The position numbers and the translations under genes were made by a program. A DNA stretch of 64,000 nt from Tribonema minus. Its lineage: Eukaryota; Sar; Xanthophyceae; Tribonematales; Tribonemataceae. The stretch is from the NCBI GenBank assembly GCA_017506865.1, contig JAFCMP010000357.1, positions 5,001 to 69,000 on the forward strand, given 5' to 3'. This document shows, one piece after another, positions 12,529 through 23,000 of the stretch. Below the pieces are notes generated by a model that made no database searches, was not told where the DNA came from, and saw only the letters and a list, made by a program, of their open reading frames with translations. Every line of letters begins with the position of its first letter. The stretch's first letter is position 1.

Positions 12529-15500
12529 CATCTGCAGACGCACTGGCAGCAGCTCCACAGTACCAGGTGTGTACTAGATAATGCTTCTGAGCCTTGACAG
12601 TTTGAATTTCATGATTCTTGGAACATTGGCTGCCAATGCTGGTGGCGCCATGCGTTACGTGCCCGCCTCATGAAGGTACACAGACTTTTGTACCAAGCGA
12701 CACAGCTCTGCATGTTTTTTACGGTACTCCAGCGCATACTATCAAGAGCGACTTATCCTAGTGCATGTTTTTTAGGGAGTCCGCCCCTCAAGCAGAAGTG
12801 AACGAAGTGCAACCTGTTGATGTCTACTAAAGTGTGAAACTGTTGCTATAGTAAGTCGTATGGAATTGTTGCTCGGCCATTCGTCAGTTATTCATCAGCT
12901 ATTCAATATGAAATATATTCGTTATTTTATCGTTACTGTTGCGCTTCACCAGTAATGCCTACCATCGGTGTTACTTGTGGACTCCATGATGGGTCCTCAG
13001 TAGCCTTCTGTGCCTGTCTCTCCAAGCTGTTCCATGTGTGAAGGCACATAGCCTCTCCTTGCATTGCAGAACCCAAAAAATTCACAAAGTTGAGCCTCTG
13101 TCTCACCATCAAGCGCCATGCTTGTACTGTAGTTGTACATCATGTAGCAGTCACCTGCTACATACAGTAAGTTCGTTTCCTTGCCCATGGTGCTATGTAC
13201 AGTATTTCGCACATCTTTCCCCGCCCATGTCACTATCGCTGGTCATTTGTAAGGGTTAAGTCAAAGTAAAAGCTTGGTCTGATGTGAACAGCTGTAAACA
13301 GTGTAGTTGCATAGTCACTCGAGGTGTCATATTGTCTCACAGACTCTGCCTTCCCGCTGCCACCACTGCTGCCGGTGCTTTAGAATTATCGACCTCTTCT
13401 CTTCTTGGAGGCGTTGATTGCGGCCATCACCATCATGATCAACTGCACGGAGGGCATGCGTTCTTACATTCTCGAGAATGATTGGCTCAGCACACTAGCA
13501 ACCGCTGGGTACGTGCTCGTGTTCACCTGTTTTTGACTGCATTTTGCAGTGAAGTACTTTGATTGAAGTACCACTATAATGGGGTATTCAGCTGCGTGCC
13601 ATGTTGTTTGAGTGCATAGCATCCTGCATTGCGGCAAACTGCTGCTGCATTGCTGCTGAATGACAGTTGTCTCATCATTTGTCACCTGATGGACACAGCA
13701 TTTGTGCTTGTAGCACTTGTTGCCCTATCTTGCCATTCAATTCTCTAACCCTGAGCGGCCTTGCTGCACTCCAGGTCATATCCACCATAATGTTGGCTTG
13801 TTCTTCACCAGGATTCAGGCATGTATGCTACACCATCAGTACTACCTTGGAGAGTGCTGCAGTCTTCACACTACATTGACCAAGGACGATCATCTGGCAC
13901 TGAGCCATAGGACTCATGTTTGATGTGTTTACAAGTATCCCCTTGTGGTTGATCTCATCGGATATCCCATCTCTCATCTCATCCGAATTCCCATCTCTCC
14001 TTTCATCAGGGGCATATTTGCTGTCATGACGACACATGCTTGCGCCAATGGCCAAGAGCATTGGGTCAATGCACTTCTGGCTTTCACGGCTGTGTTTGTG
14101 GGACTGGTACTCGGAAATGTGGTAGCGGCATATGTGGCTGATGATCAAGGCATCACAGTCTGGATGGCAGCTGGTCTGGTAAGTTTGCACATGCAGTCAT
14201 GTTGCCAATAACCGTTTGAGTCATGGTACTTGTGTGAAGATATAGCTGATCTTGCAGTATCAGAACTTGTTCACCTGATGTGTTAAGTGACCTGTGGCAA
14301 ACCACAGCGACTCAGGAGCCCCACTTCTGCTCTCCCTTCTCGTATACGCAGCGCTTCATGCCAGCTGTGAGTGACAGATATATATATATATGTAGGAGCT
14401 CGATGACGAACGTGACAGCTGCCTGCACATCTGCATCTTATCGTGCCACATGGTTGATGCACACATCAATGCATACATCATGTCAGTTGTTTACTACTGA
14501 AGTAGTATTTCTCACTGTGGCTGCGGGTGGGATGTACCAGGCCACTGTTGGGCTTGGTGAGTTTGGTCTGCCCTGCTTCTCTAATCAGCAAGTTGTATGA
14601 TCCTGCTTGCGGCGCTAAATTGCTTATGTCCAGGAACAGTGAGCGCTCTGTGGATCCAGTGCCTGCGTAAATGTCAAATGCTGTTCTGTTCGCCACCAGT
14701 CCTAGAAGCCTTGTGTCCTATCTTTGGAACATAACACCCCCTGCTGCTGCGCCACAAACCCATCTCCGCCGGTTCTCGTGCACAGTCGATCCTCCAGGGG
14801 CTGCATTGACCAGCTGCATTGACGCCTTGAGACAATCCTGAGCTCCCTTAATGCTTCAGACCGGCGCCGTTCCGACCATCCTCGCGTTGTGCTGCTTCTA
14901 CGTTGTGCTGCTTCTACCTGTCGTGTATTTCACCACCACTCAAACTGCGTAACAAGTGCAGCACGACCAGTATGCTAACTGATGTGCACTGCTTTATGTG
15001 CATGCTACTTGCTGCTGTCACCTCAGACCCTCTCAATCTGTACATCCTATTGGCTGGTGCGCATCCCCCAGTTCTCATGGCTGTCCAGCGATGGTGAGCA
15101 TACTGTATGCACCTCTAAGTGTATGCAGTTAGGTCAGCTATAACTAAATTACTCACTATATACAGCTCATTGCCTTAAGGATTCATGACTCACTATGTAC
15201 AGCTCATCGTCATTTTGACAAGTAGCAATGTTATTGTTGCATCTGCATGACATGAGTCTGTGCTGCAAATGGACATTAAATTATATGTGACGTAGGTGCG
15301 CGAGATGCCAACGTGGGTACCAGCGACAACATTGCGGGCTACTGCAACACAAGACTTCCAGGCTGCAACAGGGTAGCACCAAGGGTGTACCACCAGGCCT
15401 AAGTAGGAAGGAAAAAAACTAGATTAGGCCTTGCAAATCTGTGCACGGTACATGTGGGCTTTTAGGCGAGGGATCCCGGAGAGGTTTCAGCATCCGACCG

Positions 15501-17459
15501 GAGGTCGGCGCTGGACCGTGGTCCCGAGCCTCATAGATCGTGATGCGCGCGTGTTCCGTAGTAGTAAATTTTTTTTTTCTTTTGCAAGGGAATACATGGC
15601 TGCCTTCACGCTGGCTCTGTCGTCACTATTGAGGCAGCACATCAGCGATGCCAGTATGACGTTAAGCGAGACCTGAAGGGCTTCCAATCCTTCATCAGTG
15701 ATTGGTTGTGTGCGCCACTCCAGAGTTCAATGCCTCAGTGATCAATGCTGAAGACGCAAAGAAAAGAGTGCTGTGCTGAAAGCTGAGCACATGCTGCTGA
15801 TGATGCAGGTACATACTGCTGAGCACTGCAACTGCTACTGCTGTTGCCGGCACCGACAGGAACATTTGCTATGTATGTGGGTGCGGTGAGACATGACATG
15901 GGCTAATGTTACTGTACCACATGCATGGTGCTCGGCGCACAGACAAATCTGCAAATTTTGACCCTGTCATGATGGTGTTCCAGCTAAGCAGTTACAAATC
16001 GTCAGGCTTCTGGAGACTTCTGTCACCCTCAGATGACATCATGTTGTATAAGCCAGGCGTGCGTACTTACACAATCATGTGTGACATGTGTACCCCATCG
16101 ACGATGAGGTGACAGTTCATTCACTGACAGGCAGCCCAGTTGAATATCGTGCGGAGTTTAGACCGCCACTGCTGACATATTGTCCACACATTGTTTTCCC
16201 ATCTGTTAGTCCACCCTGTGCACGGCTCATGGCTCATGGCACAACTTATGATGCTCATGGCACACCTTATGATGCCCCTGAACCTGAATTCAGAAATCCT
16301 ACAGCAGGATACGCAACATTGACAGCAGTGCTGTATGCAGGCCGCTGCATCCTGATACAAAATTGTAAATTTAAACCATTTATGCAAGTACAGCGACATG
16401 GCTCATGCAATTAGCTTTGGCAGTAGCTCAACCTGGCATTTTTGTCCTTTGAGTAGAGCTTACACCATCTTTGACTGACGCGCTTTTGTGCTTACAAGTA
16501 GACCGCTGCTGCGTCTCAGTGCTTTTGCCTTTGCTTGTCTGCTTGCCATCAATGCTACAGCCGCTGCTGACGTTTTCGAGTGGCTGGTGAATGTGCGGAT
16601 GCTGTGTGGGTAAGCAAAGCTTAGTGACATGTCCTGCAAGCTCGTAGAGTCAGTAGGTGCACATGCGCAAGGTTGCCTGACAGGAACCTAGGGTTGTAAT
16701 TGATGTACCAAGCTGCACTGTGATGACCTTGGTGTAAGAGTCGTCACACTTCATGCCTACAGCAGCGGTGGTCAGGGCGCCAATCATCGTGTGCTTGCAG
16801 CTACGTACAATATTACACCAAGGCGTGTATGCTTGTCATGAGCTTGCCATAGGGCTTGTCCTCAATCTCGCCCACCAGCAGCTCAATGACTGTGCATGCC
16901 AAGCATAACAGCAGCAGAGCACCTTGCATACATGACAGCTGGCCTTCTGTCTTTGAGCAGAGGTGATTCGTTGACAAGTACATAGGTGTATGCTCTCACA
17001 ATGGCTACTTATCTGCTGATTTGCACTTCAGGATGTTCCTCTGGCAGGGGGGGCTAGAGCCGAACCGCTGGTATGCTGCTATCGGCCTAGCAGCGTCGAC
17101 CTCCTACTTCTTGTACCACCAGGGCAGAGCACAGATCCTAGGGTTCAAGGTGTTCCCCATGATTGCCATCTTCTCCCACTCAATGACGTGCATGTCGCCC
17201 AAGGTCGGGCGGCTGCGGTCGGCAAGGAGGCTGCGCATGCTCCTGGATGCTCTCTGCACATACGTTTTCCGTGCGCAACTGGGGCGTTATCCACCTGTGT
17301 GTAGGTAAGCGTGCGCACAACTGCAGTTGTTTGTTAATGGTCACTGAAATACCTCTAGCTATTCGTAAGTGGTGCTGCAGGAACGGCACCAGGACCGGTT
17401 CACTGCATTATCAAATTTCTCAAAACCTAGTAGCACCACAATTTGTTCCCACAAGCTGA
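12529..17459 (+). CDS. Unrecognised multi-pass membrane protein (5' end incomplete)
   Basis: A chain of plus-strand exons keeps phase: 13384-13508, 14010-14175, 14487-14556, 15027-15093, 15809-15885, 16033-16108, 16502-16609, 17032-17304 and 17381-17459 (stop). An extra 15-nt exon at 14352-14366 would also keep phase. Upstream candidates are 12529-12566 and 12601-12675, where two alternative frames are possible. The product has several hydrophobic segments, such as PLLFLEALIAAITIMI, NALLAFTAVFVGLVLGNVVA, VVFLTVAAGGMY and LRLSAFAFACLLAI. A cysteine-rich loop (ICYVCGC, then IMCDMC) lies between them. The family was not recognised; a distant resemblance to the DUF1275/YoaK pattern around GIFAVMTTH is too weak to assign. 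Individual exons are better supported than the gene as a whole. Confidence 0.5.
14379..14393. repeat. Short (TA)n repeat
   Basis: A run of TA dinucleotides in an intron of the plus-strand membrane-protein gene; no other signal. Confidence 0.6.
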
Positions 17460-18489
17460 ATACTTGCAGCTACATACTTGTATGTTTGCCTCCGTTCTGC
17501 CGACTAGCCTTCTACTTCGAAGTACCTAAATCTTGCTCGCAACATCATAATCCTCGCTTCTACTAGAAAAGTATGAAGCAGCTGCCTCGTGACCCGGCCG
17601 GTCGCGCCGCCCAGCATATGCGCTTTGCGAAACTGCCGATATGGCAATATTAGCTCAAAATTCATGTTAACGCAGCGCGCATCAAAGCTTCAATGGCACG
17701 GCTCACCTGACGTTGCAAGTTTATAGATAACCTACACTGTCATGGCTGCAGCACAGACGTGCAGTGTTTTGTTAGGTGCTTCCATTGACCACTGTCTGTT
17801 GCGCCGCTGTATCTGTGCAGCGGCCGAAGAGCTGAGCCTGACACTTCGCTACCCAATGTGCAGCAGCAAAGCCACCAGCATCTGCCGTGAAGGAGGGGGG
17901 GTCATGCTGTGTACGCAAGAAGATCGCATGGCATCAGGATTTCAATCAAGAAGAACGAGATCAATCTTCCAGAGCGACCAGACATGCAGCAGCAGTGTGT
18001 GTCTGTCTGTATCACGCTTACTTCACTCGGCGCCCACTCATGCACGCCTCGATGAGTCACTCGCAAGTTCCGCCTCGGACTCTGGGACCGCATAGTGTGG
18101 ATTGGCATCATACACCAACCCTGGAATGAACGCCCCGGCGCAGCCCTCACATCCTATGTAATACGGGACTGAATGCGGGGGCGCGCCTGCCATGGCAAAA
18201 TGTCCATGAACATTATTTTTCGTGTTGTGTCCGACTTATGTGCATGCCTGTTGCCAGCTGCTACCGCTACTGCCACCGACCACTTGGGCTACCTACCATG
18301 CATGATGCTCAGGCTGCCTGTGGTCAACCCCCCCCACACACACCCCACCCCCCCTTCCTCCCTCCCCCCTTGCCCCTGGCTGACCCCCTGCCCTCCATCT
18401 CATACATACATACGTGCCTGCAGGCACCACCAGCAATTGCTAACAGCAACAGAGTGGAGTGCTATCTGCCTCCAGTCTGTATGTTTGCC
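17460..18489. other. No gene identified; C-rich polypyrimidine tract near 18330-18380
   Basis: Open frames near 17742-18150 on both strands have no recognisable domain. At 18327-18385 there are long C runs with CA and CT interruptions, resembling a degraded simple repeat next to the Fanzor-like relic. Confidence 0.45.
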
Positions 18490-19150
18490 TCAGAGGCCTC
18501 CCTGCCAAAGCCTGGGCCCCGCTAGAGCTCGATGGGGCGCTCCCCCCACAGCAGCAGCGCAACGCCGCACATTTATCATGAGGATGTTCACGGCGCCGGC
18601 GGAGTCACAGTCGATGGCGAGCATGTTGCACTGCGCGTCCTGGTTGAACTCGGGTCGTACGTTTTCACAACGGAAGACCCTCGAGCCCGCGATGCTGCAG
18701 AGGTGCCCTGTCCTTTGGGCAGGTGATGGAGGTGAAGAACTCGTCGCCCAGGACCACCGGTGCCAGGCAGGCGAGGTGCTGGATGAGCCGCTTCCTGGGG
18801 ATGGCCCAGGGCCCATGGGAGCCACTCCTGAACTCCGCCTTCCCGAAGAAGACGACGCGACGCACGCGCGTGTCGCGCGGCCCGACCATGACGATTGACC
18901 GGGCCATGCGGGCCACTGCCCGCTCGCGTGCGCGGTACGATTTGGACGATGGCATCCGCCGCTCCCAGGTGCAGTTATGCCGCGTTTGCACGCACAGCGT
19001 GCGCGGCGTAGTTGGCTGCCGCAGCGACGCCGGGCCTGCGGAGGGACGAACAGCGCTTCCGCCGCACGGACCTGCGGGTCCCTCTTGGCGCACTTCTCAA
19101 AGTAACGCCGCGAGTTCTTGGCCAGCGCCTCGAAATTGGGGAGCACACAA
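18490..19150 (-). pseudogene. TnpB/Fanzor-like RuvC nuclease relic, C-terminal half
   Basis: The minus strand encodes a segment starting with basic residues (SSKSYRARERAVARMARSI). It continues with VVFFGKAEFRSGSHG, PRKRLIQHL and VVLGDEFFTSITCP. In TnpB and Fanzor proteins the comparable stretch reads roughly V-x-x-G-x-(A/S)-x-F, then a Glu-containing (V/D)E(F/Y)xTS and the first zinc-ribbon Cys. After a shift of one base near 18690-18710 the next frame gives FRCENVRPEF and then IDCDSAGAVNIL, which matches the closing D-x-N-A-A-x-N-I RuvC motif. An upstream stretch (FEALAKNSRRYFEKCAKRD) lies in the second frame, so at least one and perhaps two shifts separate the pieces. The first RuvC Asp region and N-terminal domains were not found. 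No splice sites explain the shifts, so this looks like a dead element copy. An alternative is an unrelated GC-rich open frame, but three motifs in the right order argue against it. Confidence 0.55.
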
Positions 19151-19355
19151 CAAAAAAGGGAGGGGGAGATTGGAAGTGAGCCGCATGTCTTAGGTCCTTC
19201 GTTCACTGCCCTAGTCATGATCACACACACACCCTACTCCCCACCCCCACTCTTCGTACCACAGGGGCATGTCTGCATGACGCAAGTAGTACGCGCCTGT
19301 CTACTATACCATAAGCATCGGCGTCCCAGCGGGCGATGGTGGCCCCCCGTGTGTT

Positions 19356-19374
19356 CCCCCCCCCCCCCCCCCCC
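19356..19374. repeat. C19 homopolymer
   Basis: An uninterrupted run of 19 C. The opposite strand could form G-quadruplex structures, and the length may be unreliable in an assembly. Confidence 0.9.
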
Positions 19375-19392
19375 TCCTTTCGCCCTCTTTAT

Positions 19393-19640
19393 CAAGACTG
19401 TTCCGCATGGCCGGCCTGATGATCGTGTGATCAGGCCATGAAGGTTCGTATGTTATACAAGTAGTTGTACAAGTAGTTGCCAGCAGTGTGGCAGTGGGTT
19501 CTACTTTTTTTTTTTGTACGTTGTTGAAGTTGGCCAGGAGTTCAAGGGGTGAACCCCCCGAGAGAGTTCCGCATGGCCTGACGGCCAGAACCAGACGGCC
19601 CGACGAGAGAGAGCGGGACGCGAGCAGGACCCCCAGCAAG
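19393..19640. repeat. Palindrome and repeated TTCCGCATGGCC motif upstream of the Fanzor-like relic
   Basis: GGCCTGAT-gatcgtgtg-ATCAGGCC at about 19413-19437 is an inverted repeat. The string GTTCCGCATGGCC occurs at about 19400 and again at about 19566, the second followed by TGACGGCCAGAACCAGACGGCC. These could be terminal or sub-terminal sequences of the element that carried the relic; no matching partner was found on the other side. Confidence 0.35.
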
Positions 19641-20076
19641 GCGATCTGCTGTTGTGTTATTTGCTGCGAGCAGGCGTATACGCCTATTGAATGAGGGCCC
19701 CAGCCTAGTCCTCGCCTGGCAAAAGCGCAGCCACAACAGCAACCTGAAACGCAGTCACTGAGGAGGAGTTCAGGTGATTGCCTTCTTGAGCAGCAGATCA
19801 GGATTCCTTGTTGTATATTTTGCTATAATAGTTGCGCAGCAGTGGTAGCATCCAACCAATGGTCGTTTGTCTCAGCAACAAGCGTTGATTCCATCCCATC
19901 GCGTTCTACGATCGCACTTTGCTCCAGCCGCCAAGTTGTGCCTGCCTGACGCATATTCCATTTTCTGCATTCCCTATTGTAACAGAGGAATCAACCGCAA
20001 GCCCAAGCCCTTCTGCTGCAACAGCAACTAGCTGCAGCTTGCAGCAGAGTGCAGCTTGCAGCACGAGGCAGCGGCT

Positions 20077-23000
20077 ATGGGTTTGCTCAAGGTGGTGGGC
20101 AAGCCTTTGTCTTGGGACGAAGCGGCGAAGCACAGGTCATATGTGCGGGAACACGGCGTTATCCAGTTTCTGAACACTTACGCACGCGTGAAGGTGAGAC
20201 CATGCTGATGGCTGAGCGCATTATGCATCTGCTTGTTATTCAAGTGTTGCTGCTGCGGCGGAAGCCGGCTATTGCTATTCTTGAAGTGCTTTTGTGTCGA
20301 TTGACAGTTGCAAATCTGCAACAGGGATTCGCTCATTGAACCAGCAACAGGAATGCACTTATTGAACCAGCACCATGCACATGTACATGCCAGGTGCCTC
20401 AGAAACCTCTTGACTGCACACACATGACATCCCCACCACTGCTATAATGCCATCATGCACCTGTTGCAGGATGTATGCTGCCAGGAGCTGCTCTGGGGAG
20501 ATGAGCTGGAATACGGCGTATTCGCTGTGGACAGTGAAGCACGCACCATCAAGCTCTCCTGCCGCGGCAGCGAACTCCTGGCGGAGCTGAACAAGCGGGA
20601 GATGTCCAGCCTCCACCGCTGCGAAGGGTGCACCTGGCATCCCGAATACGGCGCGTGGATGGTGGAGGCTACCCCCCGCATGCCCTTCAGCGGTTACGCA
20701 GCAGACTTGCTGCGCGTAGAACGAAACATGCGCCTGCGCCGCAAGCGCATCCTCTCCGTGCTGGCCCCCGACGAAATAGCTCCCACCGTCACCTGCCTGC
20801 CCACCATGGGCGTGGGAGACTTTGTAGCCCCCGCTGGCCCTGTGCCAGGCCCGATAGCAAACAGCGCTGCCATCCCAGACTCCATCATCAACCCGCACCC
20901 GCGCTTTGGCGCACTGACGGCCAACATACGCGCTCGCCGCGGCTCCAACGTGGACATCAGAGTCCCTCTCTACCACGACTCGCAGACGCCAGAGTACGAG
21001 TCTGAGTCTCAGTGTCGGCCCCGCGTCAACGGTGTTGCTGCTGGCAAGTCACCAGCGACCGTGAACGGACACTCGAGCGAGCATGGAGCTGTTGCCCACA
21101 GCAACGGCGCCGGCACCACCACAGCCAGCAGCAGCAGCAGTGAGGCACCGGTGATGACGGCAGCGGGTGCGCCGGCGGTACACATGGATGCCATGGCCTT
21201 TGGCATGGGGTGTTGCTGCCTGCAGGTCAGTGTGTTATGATTGGTGTTAGCGGCAACGAAAGCATGCAAATCAGTGAGACATCGCGCGCCTGATATATGT
21301 AAGATGCAAGGGACTGATTTGCCAACAAGTCCCTCCAGTTTAAGCCGTATTGCGTGTGGTGGTAACTAAATTGATGTGTCATTAGCAAGAAGTGCTAATC
21401 GCGCACAGATGCAGTACAATGTTTGTGAGTTCTGGTAACGTTGTCGTCAAATAGCCATGTACTTGTCAATTTACCATGTACTTGCTGCCTTAGGTGGCTT
21501 GTAGCACTCATGAATATTCGCTACTATGATAGCTTGTAAAGCTTGACATTTAAAAACAACTGCCATGGTACCTGGACCTCACCATGTCTCCACAACAGTC
21601 AACTGCAAATGTTGCTTACAAGTCCTGAACTGCTTCACGAATTGAGCACTTGCGCTTGTGCTGTTACAGTCCGCTGTGAATTTTTGAGTGGCATGCTTGT
21701 CCAGATGCATCAGCACTGTTCGTGGCGCCACAACTAGGTCAATCATTGCACTGCATTTACCTGGTCATGCATCTGGGCAATCGTTCGCATGCTGTTGGTT
21801 GTGCTGCCTTCTTCTGCAGCAGCAGAGCGCATGGCCTGTTTGCAACGCATTCATGGGTGCGCAATACTGACCTCAGCTGCAACGCGTGAACTTCACACAG
21901 GTGACGTTCCAGGGGCGCGACATAGACGAGTCCCGCTTCATGTATGACCAGCTGGCTGTGCTGTCGCCAATCATGCTAGCACTGAGCGCTGCCACGCCCA
22001 TCCTGAAGGGCCGCCTTGTGGACACGGACGTGCGCTGGAACGTCATCTCGGCCAGCGTGGACGACCGCACCCCCGCAGAGCTGGGCGAGGCGACGGCAGC
22101 GGTTACTCCTGACCCCACGCTGGTCGGCGGGGGCATACGGCGGCTGCTGAAGAGCCGCTACGACAGCATCTCGACGTACCTGCACTACTGCCGCAGGCGC
22201 TCCGACAACCCCATGTACGTGCTGGAGCGCTACAACGACATACCGTGCCCGGTGGACCCCGCGGCGTTCAACACGCTCACGCAGAACGGCGTGGATCCCG
22301 CGCTGGCGACGCACGTGGCGCACCTGTTCACGCGCGATCCGCTGGTCATCTTTGAGCGCGGCGTGTCGGAGGTGAACGACGAGGAGGAGACAGACCACTT
22401 TGAGAACATCCAGAGCACCAACTGGCAGACGGTGCGCTGGAAGCCGCCGCCGCCGCGCACCAGCCCCTCGGACCCAAATATCGGCTGGAGGTAAGTTGAA
22501 GTTTCAATAGGCTTGAAGTAAGCACATCACACAAAAAAACACGATCAACATCAACAGACATCGTGTAAGCACGCAAGTGATGTGATTGAAAGTGAGCTGC
22601 CGCGTTCACGTTGATAGGGGAAACTTTGGGTGGTAGGTGGGTTTGTGTCGTCAAGTGATAGTGTTTAACAGTGTTCGCTTTGAATTGAAGCGAGAAAGTG
22701 CTGGTGCTGGTCAATTCAATTGTGACCAGTGCTCAACAGGAATGCGTCAATGTGGTTTATCAGCCCAGCTGAGCATCAGCATTGACACGTGGCTCGCTTG
22801 TGCCTCAAGAATGGCACTGAGACATGCATATCAGATAGGGCTGATCATGTCATGCTAGACCCTTCGATTGCGCGTGCGTGCTTTGAAACTGCTGACAACG
22901 AGGGGGCTGTTGAAGGTACGGACCAGTTATGTGAGAAACCAATTATATTACAGCAAGGTCTGTGTGAATTATGGTCCTGAAGTTTGCAAAATGATGCCGT

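Noticed and set aside
17032-17304. Minus-strand reading with MHVIEWEKMAIMG and LPWWYKK, resembling a transposon protein
   Set aside because: It has an in-frame stop, and the plus-strand reading has matching splice sites and phase on both sides.
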